Made by a program: the position numbers and the translations under genes. Below the pieces are notes generated by a model, which was given only the letters and a program-made list of their open reading frames with translations, did no database searches and had not been told where the DNA came from. Of a stretch of DNA of 64,000 bases, positions 9,242 to 16,893 are shown piece after piece. Each line of letters opens with the position of its first letter. The stretch's first letter is position 1. The DNA comes from Pinisolibacter aquiterrae (lineage in GTDB: Bacteria > Pseudomonadota > Alphaproteobacteria > Rhizobiales > Ancalomicrobiaceae). Location of the stretch: the NCBI RefSeq assembly GCF_019160155.1, contig NZ_JAFNIH010000019.1, positions 124,001 through 188,000 on the forward strand. Reading direction: 5' to 3'.

Positions 9242-9267
9242 GATCTTCATCGAGAAGGAAGCACCCC

Positions 9268-9879
9268 ATGAGCCGCAAGTCCTACGAGCTCGAGGCCTCG
9301 GTGCGTGAACGGGTCGGCAAGGGGGCCGCTCGTGCACTGCGTCTGGAAGGCCGTGTCCCCGCCGTGATCTACGGCGACAAGAAGCCCCCGCTGGCGATCT
9401 CCCTCCCCTTCAAGGAGGCGGACAAGCGCCTGCGCGCCGGCGGCTTCCTCACCACCGTCGCCACCATCGTGGTCGGCGCCGAGAAGATCCGCGTGATCCC
9501 CAAGGATTACCACATGCACGTGGTCAAGGACACGCTGACCCACGTCGACTTCCTGCGCATCTCCGACGAGACCATCGTCACCGTCTTCGTTCCGGTCCAT
9601 GCCGTGAACCAGGAGGCTTCGGTCGGCCTGAAGCGTGGCGGTGCCCTGTCGATCGTCCATCACGAGATCGAGTGCAAGTGCCGCGCGGACGCGATCCCGG
9701 AGTCGATCGACGTCGACGTCGCCCCCCTCAACATCGGCGCCTCCGTCCACATCGAGGACGTGGTCCTGCCGAAGGGCGTCGAAGCGGTCGTCCACGAGAA
9801 GAACTTCACCGTTCTCTCGATCACCGCGCCGGTCGGCTTCTCCGAGACCGCCGAGGCCGCCGAGACCCCGGCCGCCTGA
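9268..9879 (+). CDS. rplY: 50S ribosomal protein L25/general stress protein Ctc
   Basis: Binds 5S rRNA in the large ribosomal subunit. The 203-residue protein is of the long Ctc/TL5 type: an L25 RNA-binding domain at about 1-95 ([34 protein letters not shown]) and a C-terminal TL5 beta domain with [16 protein letters not shown] near 135-150. GAAGGA lies about seven bases before the ATG. The upstream leader suggests regulation by attenuation. pth follows after 32 bases, a widely conserved pair. Confidence 0.96.
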   Translation: MSRKSYELEASVRERVGKGAARALRLEGRVPAVIYGDKKPPLAISLPFKEADKRLRAGGFLTTVATIVVGAEKIRVIPKDYHMHVVKDTLTHVDFLRISDETIVTVFVPVHAVNQEASVGLKRGGALSIVHHEIECKCRADAIPESIDVDVAPLNIGASVHIEDVVLPKGVEAVVHEKNFTVLSITAPVGFSETAEAAETPAA

Positions 9880-9911
9880 TTTCGCGAGCGCGACGCGCCG
9901 GAGGTTCGCCC

Positions 9912-10601
9912 ATGCTTCTCTTCGTGGGGCTCGGCAATCCCGGCGCGGACTACGCCCGGAATCGCCACAACATCGGATTCATGGCGGTGGACACGATCGT
10001 CCGCCGCCATTCCTTTTCCCCCTGGCGCGCCAAGTTCCAGGGCGAGGTCTGCGAAGGCGTGATCGGATCGGAGAAGATCGTCGCGCTGAAGCCGATGACC
10101 TACATGAACGAGAGCGGCCGCTCCGTCGCCGCCTGCGCCCAATTCTACAAGATCGAGCCGAAGGACATCGTCGTCTTCCACGACGAACTCGACCTCGATC
10201 CCGGCCGCATCCGCGTCAAGCTCGGCGGCGGCCATGCCGGCCACAACGGCCTGCGCTCGATCCACGCCCATCTCGGCCCCGATTATCGCCGCGTCCGCCT
10301 CGGCATCGGCCATCCCGGTTCGAAGGAACGGGTCACGGCGCACGTGCTCGGCGACTTCGCCAAGGTCGATCGCGAGTGGCTGGAGCCGCTCCTCGACGAC
10401 GTCGCCGACGCCGCGACCTTCCTCGTCGAAAGCGACGACACCGGCTTCATGAACCGAATCGCCGGCAAGCCGGCCGAAAAGTCGGCGCCGGCGAAACCCA
10501 CCCCGGCCACGCCGAAATCGACCGGCCCCGGCCCCGAACCGGCGGCCCGCAACGCCATGGCCGAGACCCTGCGCCGGCTTCTGGCACAGAAGAAACGCTG
10601 A
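9912..10601 (+). CDS. pth: Peptidyl-tRNA hydrolase
   Basis: Releases peptides from prematurely dropped peptidyl-tRNA. The 229-residue protein has all key residues of the family: Asn9 in GLGNPG, catalytic His19 in NRHNIGF, Asn66 in MTYMN, Asp91 in FHDELD and Asn112 in GHNGLRS. After about residue 190 there is a 40-residue tail rich in Pro, Ala and Lys, longer than the roughly 190-residue E. coli enzyme and common in alphaproteobacteria. GGAGG sits seven bases before the ATG. Confidence 0.97.
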   Translation: MLLFVGLGNPGADYARNRHNIGFMAVDTIVRRHSFSPWRAKFQGEVCEGVIGSEKIVALKPMTYMNESGRSVAACAQFYKIEPKDIVVFHDELDLDPGRIRVKLGGGHAGHNGLRSIHAHLGPDYRRVRLGIGHPGSKERVTAHVLGDFAKVDREWLEPLLDDVADAATFLVESDDTGFMNRIAGKPAEKSAPAKPTPATPKSTGPGPEPAARNAMAETLRRLLAQKKR

Positions 10602-10811
10602 TCTCGGCGATCGAACCGATCCATCCTTGCCGTTCCCCCCTCGAAGGAGTATGGTTCGGCATCGGACTTTGGCCGGACGCTGGGCTATATCACTCGAAGC
10701 CGATTTCGGGTGCTCTCGTCAGATCTCTCCAAAATTCGACTGAAACGAACGGGGCACGATTCGTCGCGCCGCGTTCGACTGCACATGAAACGACGAGAAG
10801 GAAACTCTCCA

Positions 10812-11021
10812 ATGCCGGTCGGAACTGTCAAGTTCTTCAACGAATCCAAGGGTTACGGCTTCATCCAGCCGGAAGACGGCTCCAAGGACGTGTTCGTCCA
10901 CATCTCCGCCGTCGAGCGTTCGGGCATGCGCTCGCTGATGGAAGGTCAGAAGGTCTCCTTCGAGATCGAGACCGACCGTCGCTCCGGCAAGGCCGCCGCG
11001 GCCAATCTCGCCGCCGTCTGA
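10812..11021 (+). CDS. Cold-shock domain protein
   Basis: A single 69-residue cold-shock domain with RNP1 KGYGFI (residues 16-21) and RNP2 VFVHIS (29-34), which binds single-stranded RNA and DNA as an RNA chaperone. It begins [17 protein letters not shown], slightly different from the usual MxxGTVKWFN. The gene follows a 210-base leader with no other gene, consistent with the long 5' UTR of cold-shock genes. It precedes an IF-1 gene, a pairing known in Hyphomicrobiales. Confidence 0.93.
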   Translation: MPVGTVKFFNESKGYGFIQPEDGSKDVFVHISAVERSGMRSLMEGQKVSFEIETDRRSGKAAAANLAAV

Positions 11022-11040
11022 GGCCGCGACATCGCCGATT

Positions 11041-11079
11041 TCGGGCCGGGAACACGGGCTTTCCCCGTTTCCGGCCCGA
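11041..11079 (+). terminator. Strong stem-loop between the cold-shock and IF-1 genes
   Basis: TCGGGCCGG (11041-11049) pairs with CCGGCCCGA (11071-11079), and an inner ACGGG/CCCGT extends the stem. There is no T tract behind it, so it may be a terminator for the cold-shock gene or an element in the IF-1 leader. A TATATG at 11091-11096 could be the IF-1 promoter -10. Confidence 0.5.
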
Positions 11080-11134
11080 TGCATTTCGGCTATATGCCTC
11101 ACCCGAGCGAACCATTTGGATGGAACGACGCCAC

Positions 11135-11407
11135 ATGGCCAAGGAAGAATTGATTCAGTTCGAGGGATTGGTACTCGAAATTCTGCCCGACGCGCGGTTC
11201 CGCGTCCGTCTCGAAAACGGTCACGAGATCATCGCCTATACTGCCGGCAAGATGAAGAAGAACCGGATCAAGACCCTGGCCGGCGATCGTGTCACCGTCG
11301 AGATGTCGCCTTACGATCTCGAGAAGGGCCGCCTGGTGTTCCGTCACCGCGAAGTCCGTCCCGACGGCGCTCCGCGCCCGCCGCAGCAGCAGTTCCGCCG
11401 CCGCTGA
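11135..11407 (+). CDS. infA: Translation initiation factor IF-1, C-terminally extended paralogue
   Basis: An S1/OB-fold factor that binds the 30S A site during initiation. Residues 1-72 match IF-1 closely ([56 protein letters not shown]). The remaining 18 residues form a Pro, Gln and Arg-rich tail, making 90 residues rather than 72. Many Hyphomicrobiales carry such a long form next to a cold-shock gene in addition to a canonical infA elsewhere. I use the ATG at 11135; the ATG at 11120 would add five residues. Confidence 0.9.
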   Translation: MAKEELIQFEGLVLEILPDARFRVRLENGHEIIAYTAGKMKKNRIKTLAGDRVTVEMSPYDLEKGRLVFRHREVRPDGAPRPPQQQFRRR

Positions 11408-11440
11408 CGGCCGGCCTTCTTCGAGACGGATACGAGACCC

Positions 11441-12538
11441 ATGGGCTTCAAGTGCGGCATCGTCGGACTGCCGAACGTCGGCAAGTCGACCCTCTTCAAT
11501 GCGTTGACCCGGACCGCCGCGGCCCAGGCCGCCAACTATCCCTTCTGCACCATCGAGCCGAACACCGGCGAGGTGGGCGTGCCCGATCCCCGCATGGACG
11601 CGATCGCCAAGATCGGCAAGTCGGCGCAGATCGTCCCGACCCGCATCACCTTCGTCGACATCGCCGGCCTGGTGCGCGGCGCCTCCAAGGGTGAAGGGCT
11701 CGGGAACCAGTTCCTCGCCAACATCCGCGAGGTCGATGCCATCGTCCACGTGCTGCGTTGCTTCGAGGATGGTGACGTCACCCACGTCGAGGGCCGGGTC
11801 GATCCGGTCGCCGACGCCGAGACCGTCGAGACCGAGCTGATGCTCTCCGACCTCGACAGCCTCGAGCGCCGCGTGGTGGCGACCCGCAAGAAGGCCGCCG
11901 GCGGCGATCGCGACGCCAAGCTGGTCCTGCCCGTGATGGAAGCCGCGCTGGCGCTGCTCCAGGACGGCAAGCCCGTGCGCCTGCTCGAGGTCTCGCACGA
12001 GGACAAGCCCCTGCTCGACGGGCTGATGCTGCTCACCTCCAAGCCGGTCCTCTACGTCTGCAACGTCGAGGAGGCCGCCGCCGCGACCGGCAACGCCCAT
12101 TCCGCCGCCGTCGAGGCGATGGCGAAGGCGCAAGGCGCGAAGTCGGTGGTCATCTCCGCCGCCATCGAGGCCGAGATCGCCCAGCTGTCGGACGAGGAGG
12201 AGCTCGAGTTCCTCGAAGGCATGGGGCTCCACGAGCCCGGCCTCGATCGCCTCATCCGCGCCGGCTACGACCTGCTCGGCCTGATCACCTATTTCACGGT
12301 CGGCCCCAAGGAGACCCGCGCCTGGACGATCACCAGGGGCACGAAGGCCCCCGGTGCCGCCGGCGTGATCCACTCCGACTTCGAGCGCGGCTTCATTCGA
12401 GCCCAGACCATCGCCTATGACGACTTCGTCCGGCTCGGTGGCGAGGCGGCGTGCAAGGAAGCCGGCAAGGCCCGCGACGAAGGCAAGGAATACGTCGTCC
12501 AGGACGGCGACATCCTGCTGTTCCGCTTCAACGCCTGA
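11441..12538 (+). CDS. ychF: Redox-responsive ATPase YchF (OLA1 family)
   Basis: 365 residues of the Obg-like ATPase family; YchF binds ribosomes and ATP and negatively affects oxidative stress resistance in E. coli. P-loop GLPNVGKS lies at residues 9-16, with switch segments IEPNTGEV, G3 DIAGLVRGASKGEG near 67-80, the family's altered specificity motif NVEE near 206 and the C-terminal TGS domain (LITYFTVGPKETRAWT, HSDFERGFIRAQ). Preceded at 33 bases by the IF-1 gene. Confidence 0.96.
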   Translation: MGFKCGIVGLPNVGKSTLFNALTRTAAAQAANYPFCTIEPNTGEVGVPDPRMDAIAKIGKSAQIVPTRITFVDIAGLVRGASKGEGLGNQFLANIREVDAIVHVLRCFEDGDVTHVEGRVDPVADAETVETELMLSDLDSLERRVVATRKKAAGGDRDAKLVLPVMEAALALLQDGKPVRLLEVSHEDKPLLDGLMLLTSKPVLYVCNVEEAAAATGNAHSAAVEAMAKAQGAKSVVISAAIEAEIAQLSDEEELEFLEGMGLHEPGLDRLIRAGYDLLGLITYFTVGPKETRAWTITRGTKAPGAAGVIHSDFERGFIRAQTIAYDDFVRLGGEAACKEAGKARDEGKEYVVQDGDILLFRFNA

Positions 12539-12579
12539 GACGAAGACCCGGCGACGCGCGGCGGTTCGCCCTCCGCGCG

Positions 12580-12870
12580 TCACGCCGTGCGCGACACCCG
12601 AGCCCCGATCGCCTCGCCGGCGGCGCGTTGAGCGAAGACGATCGTCACCGCCTCCGCCGTCAGCCGGACGCCGAGGAACACGGTGACGCCGGTGAGCCCA
12701 CCGATGCCGATCACGAAGAGGCCGAGCAGGACCGACCAGGTCATGGTCGCCACGCCGAGCAGAAGGCCGATCCCCGCCAGAAGCAGAGCCAGCGCGCTGC
12801 CGGCGATGTAGAAGGGACGGACGAGCAGCGGTCCGACGGGCGTGTCGAGCGTCGACAGGGCGGCGATCAT
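12580..12870 (-). CDS. Small two-helix membrane protein, DUF4282-like
   Basis: 96 residues with two hydrophobic segments at about 17-41 and 45-68, and a C-terminal RLTAEAVTIVFAQ stretch. The layout resembles DUF4282 proteins, which have no known function. I use the ATG at 12870, which has GAGGA eight bases upstream; the frame continues to 13230 but would then run across the oppositely oriented MaoC gene. It converges with ychF. Confidence 0.6.
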   Translation of the reverse strand: MIAALSTLDTPVGPLLVRPFYIAGSALALLLAGIGLLLGVATMTWSVLLGLFVIGIGGLTGVTVFLGVRLTAEAVTIVFAQRAAGEAIGARVSRTA

Positions 12871-12939
12871 CGAGGGGTCCTCGCGCGATTCGAACGGGTC
12901 GGCGAGACGACAGTTTGGACGGGGGCGACGGTCGACGCC

Positions 12940-13398
12940 ATGGCCGAGACGACACGATGGTTCGAAGACTTCCACGCCGGCGAGGCGATCCCGCTCGGCT
13001 CCCATGAGATGACCCGCGAGGCGATCGTCGCCTTCGCACGCGCCTGGGATCCGCAGCCGATGCATCTCGACGACGTCGGCGGCGCCACCTCGCTCCTCGG
13101 CGCGCTGTCCGCCTCCGGCTGGCATTCGGGCTGCGTCCTGATGCGCCTCTTCGTCGACAACCTCCTCGCCGGCTCCGCCTCGCTCGGCTCGCCCGGCATC
13201 GAGACGCTGAAATGGCTGAAGCCGGTCCATGCCGGCGACCGCCTCACCGCCGTGATGAACGTGCTCGAGACCCGCGCCTCCGGCAGCCGCCCGCGCATGG
13301 GCCTGATCCGCGCCCGCTTCGACGTCACCAATCAGGCCGGGGCCCTCGTGCTGATGATGCGCTCGACGCTGATGATGGGCCGGAGGGCGGCCGCATGA
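12940..13398 (+). CDS. MaoC-like hot-dog dehydratase, first of a pair
   Basis: 152 residues in a hot-dog fold. The N-terminal FEDFHAGEAIPLGSHEMTREAIVAFA and the active-site region WDPQPMHLDD (residues 37-46) match the R-hydratase/MaoC family, with Asp38 and His43 as the likely catalytic pair. The substrate, probably an acyl-CoA-like molecule, is unknown. The SD is poor. Its stop overlaps the start of a second, similar gene by four bases, so the two may form a heterodimer. Confidence 0.85.
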   Translation: MAETTRWFEDFHAGEAIPLGSHEMTREAIVAFARAWDPQPMHLDDVGGATSLLGALSASGWHSGCVLMRLFVDNLLAGSASLGSPGIETLKWLKPVHAGDRLTAVMNVLETRASGSRPRMGLIRARFDVTNQAGALVLMMRSTLMMGRRAAA

Positions 13399-13877
13399 TG
13401 TATCTCGAGGAAATCCCCGCCGACTGGGCGGTCGATCTCGGCACCCACACCTTCACCGCCGAGGCGATCGTCGCCTTCGCCCGCGACTTCGACCCGCAGC
13501 CCTTCCACCTCGACGAGGAGGCGGGCAAGGCCTCGCTCTTCGGCGGTCTGGCGGCCTCCGGCTGGCACGTCGCCTGCGCCTGGATGGCGCTGTGGATCGC
13601 CCATCAGAACCGCGAGATGGAGGCCCGTGCCGCGCGCGGCGAGATCGTGCCGGTGCCCGGCCCCTCCCCGGGCTTCGACGACATGAAATGGCTGAAGCCG
13701 GTGCTCGCCGGCCAGACGGTGAGCTATCGCTCGTCGCTGGTGCGCGCCCGCCCCTCGGTCAGCCGGCCCGAATGGGGCATCTTCACCACCCGCAACGAGG
13801 GCTTCGTCGACGGCGAGCTGGTGTTCCACTTCACCGGCAACGTGATGTGGCCGCGGCGGCCGCACGGCGACGAGTGA
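13395..13877 (+). CDS. MaoC-like hot-dog dehydratase, second of a pair
   Basis: 160 residues, clearly related to its neighbour: THTFTAEAIVAFARDFDPQPFHLDEEAG contains the same Asp and His active-site arrangement, and both share GLAASGWH and DMKWLKPVLAG. It has a longer middle loop (about residues 75-92). The paired, overlapping arrangement is consistent with a two-subunit hydratase or a duplication; which is the case cannot be told from sequence alone. Confidence 0.85.
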   Translation: MMYLEEIPADWAVDLGTHTFTAEAIVAFARDFDPQPFHLDEEAGKASLFGGLAASGWHVACAWMALWIAHQNREMEARAARGEIVPVPGPSPGFDDMKWLKPVLAGQTVSYRSSLVRARPSVSRPEWGIFTTRNEGFVDGELVFHFTGNVMWPRRPHGDE

Positions 13878-13880
13878 CGC

Positions 13881-14336
13881 TCACACGAGCCGCCCGTCGA
13901 CCGGATGCAGCATCCGCGAGGCGACCGCGACGCGGTTCCAGATGTTGATCGTGCCGATCGCGACGATCAGGCGGGCGATGTCCTCGTCCGAGAAATGCGC
14001 CCGGATCCCCTCCCAGGCTTCGTCCGGCACGCCGGTCTCGGCGAGGCGGGTGACACATTCGGTCCATTCCAGCACCGCCCGGTCGCGCGCGTCGAAGAGC
14101 GGCGATTCCCGCCACGTCGCGACGAGATGCAACACCCGCGCGTCGATGCCGGCGGCGAGCGATTCCGCGACGTGCAGATCGACGCAATAGGCGCAGCCGT
14201 TGATCTGCGACGCTCTGAGCTTGACGAGATGCAACAGGCGCGTATCGATGCCGGACGCCTTCACGGCACCGTCGAGGGCGCGGATCGCACGGTAGAGCTC
14301 GGGAGCGGCCTCGGCCACGTTCAGTCTGCGCTTCAT
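13881..14336 (-). CDS. Carboxymuconolactone decarboxylase/AhpD-like protein
   Basis: 151 residues of the AhpD/CMD family. It has the redox motif C48-AY-C51 and His55 in CAYCVDLH, as in alkylhydroperoxidase AhpD, so peroxidase activity is more likely than decarboxylation. GAGGAG precedes the ATG. It is divergent from an Rrf2 gene across a 114-base region holding a 27-bp palindrome, so it is probably that regulator's main target. Confidence 0.9.
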   Translation of the reverse strand: MKRRLNVAEAAPELYRAIRALDGAVKASGIDTRLLHLVKLRASQINGCAYCVDLHVAESLAAGIDARVLHLVATWRESPLFDARDRAVLEWTECVTRLAETGVPDEAWEGIRAHFSDEDIARLIVAIGTINIWNRVAVASRMLHPVDGRLV

Positions 14337-14376
14337 GTCGGTTCTCCTCTCGTCGACGGCACGCGATGTCGCGTCG

Positions 14377-14403
14377 AATCATGGATAAAATATATCGATG
14401 ATT
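14377..14403. promoter_or_regulatory. Palindromic operator between AhpD-like and Rrf2 genes
   Basis: Two 11-base arms, AATCATGGATA (14377-14387) and TATCGATGATT (14393-14403), form an inverted repeat with one mismatch around the 5-base centre AAATA. The region is strikingly AT-rich for this genome. It sits 41 bases from the AhpD-like start and 48 from the Rrf2 start, the expected place for a divergent promoter operator. Confidence 0.7.
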
Positions 14404-14450
14404 ATGAAACACAATGCCCGTCCGTCGAAATCCGTGCGAAGGCCGCCGCC

Positions 14451-14945
14451 ATGAGGCGTCTCGGCGACGGCGTCGAGGCGGCGCTGCACTGCCTCCTGGT
14501 GTTGGCGGGGCTCGAACGCGGACGCGTCCTGCCGGGCAAGGCGCTCGCCGAGATCCACGGCGTCTCGGAGAGCTATCTTCTGAAGCACCTGCGCGAACTG
14601 ACCGCCGCCGGTCTGATCGAGGCCGTCGCCGGCCCGCGCGGCGGCTATCGCCTCACCCGCGAGCCGGTCGCGGTGTCGCTGCTCGACGTCGTCGAGGCGA
14701 TCGACGGGCGCGAGCCGACCTTCGTCTGCCGCGAGATCCGCCGCAACTGTCCCGGCAAGTCGCAGGACCCCGCCGTCTGGCGCCAGGACTGCTTCATCAA
14801 GACCCGCATGATGGCGGCCGAACGGGTCTGGCGCGACGCGCTGCGCGCCCAGACGCTGGCCGATCTGGTCGCCGACGGCGAGCGCCTGATCGACCCGGAG
14901 AACAGACGCATCGTCGCCGGCCACGTCGAGAAGGCGCAGCGCTGA
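14451..14945 (+). CDS. Rrf2 family transcriptional regulator
   Basis: 164 residues. A winged helix-turn-helix at about 10-70 includes LAEIHGVSESYLLKHLREL and the wing GPRGGYRLTR. The sensory region has three cysteines, Cys93, Cys100 and Cys114, a layout related to the iron-sulfur or thiol-sensing members of the family (IscR, NsrR, CymR-like). An extra Cys14 lies in the first helix. It faces the AhpD-like gene across a shared palindrome, so autoregulation and redox control are likely. The ligand or cofactor cannot be told from sequence. Confidence 0.9.
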   Translation: MRRLGDGVEAALHCLLVLAGLERGRVLPGKALAEIHGVSESYLLKHLRELTAAGLIEAVAGPRGGYRLTREPVAVSLLDVVEAIDGREPTFVCREIRRNCPGKSQDPAVWRQDCFIKTRMMAAERVWRDALRAQTLADLVADGERLIDPENRRIVAGHVEKAQR

Positions 14946-15040
14946 CCGCGCCTCGGCCCTCGCCGAACACATCGTTTCTCGTTCGGCGACTGGTCTGCCG
15001 GCGCGAATGCGCCATCTTCTCCCGAGAAGAGGAGAGCCCG

Positions 15041-15961
15041 ATGACCGCCACCGCCGCCCTGCCCCCGATCGAGAAGGTCGTCCTGCCCCGTCTCCACGAT
15101 CTCGGCGACGGGTTCGAGGTGCGCCGCGCCCTGCCGACGGTCGAGCGCCGCATGGTCGGCCCCTTCGTCTTCCTCGACCAGATGGGCCCGGTGGCGCTCG
15201 CCCCCGGCCACGGCCAGGACGTCCGCCCCCATCCCCACATCGGCCTCTCGACCCTGACCTGGCTGTTCGAGGGCGAGATCCGCCACAGAGATTCCACCGG
15301 CGCCGTCGAGGTGATCCGCCCCGGCGCGGTCAATTGGATGACCGCCGGCCGCGGCATCGTCCATTCCGAGCGCACGCCCGAGGAGAGCCGCCCCCACGGC
15401 GGTCGCCTGTCGGGGCTGCAATTGTGGATCGCCCTGCCGCGCGACCGCGAGGAGATCGAACCGAGCTTCCATCACGTCGCCGCCGAGGCGCTCCCCCGGC
15501 TCGACGGCGACGGCGTGAGCGCGACCCTCGTCGCCGGCACCGCCTTCGGCCGCGTCTCGCCGGTACCCACGCTCTCGCCCCTGATGCAGCTCGACGTCAC
15601 CCTCGAGGCCGGCGCCCGCTTCGCGCTCCCCGCCGAGATGCCGGAACGGGCGATCTACACCGTCTCCGGCACCGTCTCGGTCGAGGGTGAGGAGGGGGCG
15701 TTCGAGCCCGGCCGTCTGGTGGTGCTGCGTCCCGGCGCCGAGATCGTCCTGCGCGCCGAGACCCCGGCCCGCTTCGCCGTCGTCGGCGGCGAACCCTTCC
15801 CGGAACGGCGCTTCCTCTATTGGAACTTCATCTCCTCGTCCAAGGACCGCATCGAGGCGGCCAAGGCCGACTGGCGCGCCGGGAGATTCCAGGGCGTCCC
15901 CGGCGAGACCGAATTCATCCCGCTGCCGCCCGACCCGCCCGGCGTCGTGTGGAAAGGGTGA
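15041..15961 (+). CDS. Pirin family protein
   Basis: A bicupin of 306 residues. The N-terminal cupin has the metal-ligand set of pirins: HPHIGLSTLTWLFEGEIRHRDS near residues 65-86 and the AGRGIVHSE segment near 104-112. The C-terminal cupin is less conserved. Some pirins have quercetinase activity and others are transcription cofactors. GAGGAG lies six bases before the ATG. It is downstream of the Rrf2 gene in the same direction after 95 bases. Confidence 0.92.
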   Translation: MTATAALPPIEKVVLPRLHDLGDGFEVRRALPTVERRMVGPFVFLDQMGPVALAPGHGQDVRPHPHIGLSTLTWLFEGEIRHRDSTGAVEVIRPGAVNWMTAGRGIVHSERTPEESRPHGGRLSGLQLWIALPRDREEIEPSFHHVAAEALPRLDGDGVSATLVAGTAFGRVSPVPTLSPLMQLDVTLEAGARFALPAEMPERAIYTVSGTVSVEGEEGAFEPGRLVVLRPGAEIVLRAETPARFAVVGGEPFPERRFLYWNFISSSKDRIEAAKADWRAGRFQGVPGETEFIPLPPDPPGVVWKG

Positions 15962-15987
15962 GGCGTGGGCGCATCCGTCCCTCGCTC

Positions 15988-16115
15988 ATGGTTCGAGGGC
16001 CGACCTGCGGTCGGTCCCCTCACCATGAAGCCTCACGAGGCGTCGCCCCGTCGCCCTGCCGCCCCGCCACCCGTTCGGCTTCACCCTGAGGCGCGAGCGG
16101 AGCGAGCCTCGAAGG
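15988..16115. repeat. REP-like palindromic intergenic sequence
   Basis: An imperfect hairpin at 15988-16026 has nested arms CATGG/CCATG, GAGGG/CCCTC and CCGACC/GGTCGG. A second palindrome, GAGGC to GCCTC, lies at 16088-16110 within CCTGAGGCGCGAGCGGAGCG. The second resembles short palindromic repeats scattered in many Hyphomicrobiales genomes. No other copy is apparent in this window. Confidence 0.5.
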
Positions 16116-16143
16116 GCGAAGCCCCGGCACTCCTTCTCCACAC

Positions 16144-16173
16144 GAAAAAACCCGGCCTCACGGCCGGGTTCTC
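16144..16173 (-). terminator. Intrinsic terminator of efp
   Basis: Read on the minus strand, GAACCCGGCC, a 5-base loop and GGCCGGGTT are followed by six Ts. It lies about 46 bases past the efp stop. This is one of the clearest terminators in the window. Confidence 0.85.
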
Positions 16174-16218
16174 CATCTCTCGTCGCAGGAGGGCGGGGCG
16201 GATCGGCCGCCCACACGC

Positions 16219-16785
16219 TCAGTCCTTGGCGCGTTCGACGTAGGAGCCGTCGGCGGTCATGACGACCACGCGGGTGCCGACGCCGACATGCGGCGGCACG
16301 GCGGTCTTGACGCCGTTCGACAGGATCGCCGGCTTGTAGGACGACGAGGCGGTCTGGCCCTTGGTCACCGGCTCGGTCTCGACGATCTCGAGGGTGACGC
16401 GGGCCGGGATCTCGATCGACACCGGAACGTCCTGATAGACCGCGACCTGGCACTCCATGTCTTCCTGGAGATAGGCCGAGAGATCGCCCACCACGTCCTT
16501 GGGAACCACGATCTGGTCGTAGTTCTCCTTGTTCATGAAGTGGAAGCCTTCGTCGTCGTTGTAGAGATAGGCGTAGGCACGCTCGTCGAGCATGGCGCGC
16601 TCGACCTGCTCCGTGGTCTTCCAACGCTCGGACACCTTCACCCCGTCGGAAATGCGGCGCATGTCGATCTGGGTGGTCGGCGTACCCTTACCCGGATGGA
16701 AGCTTTCGGCCGAAAGAACGACGTAGAGCTTGCCGTCCATCTCGACGACGTTGCCCTTGCGGAGATTCTGAGCATTGACTCTCAT
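16219..16785 (-). CDS. efp: Elongation factor P
   Basis: Relieves ribosome stalling at consecutive prolines. The 188-residue, three-domain protein has the KOW-like domain I with [13 protein letters not shown]; the lysine in PGKG, residue 33, is the site for beta-lysylation. Domain III ends with [20 protein letters not shown]. It is divergent from epmA, the ligase that modifies this lysine. A strong terminator follows. Confidence 0.97.
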   Translation of the reverse strand: MRVNAQNLRKGNVVEMDGKLYVVLSAESFHPGKGTPTTQIDMRRISDGVKVSERWKTTEQVERAMLDERAYAYLYNDDEGFHFMNKENYDQIVVPKDVVGDLSAYLQEDMECQVAVYQDVPVSIEIPARVTLEIVETEPVTKGQTASSSYKPAILSNGVKTAVPPHVGVGTRVVVMTADGSYVERAKD

Positions 16786-16893
16786 GGAGACCGGACCTCT
16801 ATCGAAACGAATAAGAGCGCGCGCCGACCCGGCGGGCCGCGCGTTGTCGGGTCTCCTGTCTCACGTCTGACGCCTCGAGGAAAGCAAAAAGTC

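Noticed and set aside
14946-15040. Possible extra operator for the pirin gene
   Set aside because: No second copy of the Rrf2 palindrome is visible in this 95-base gap.
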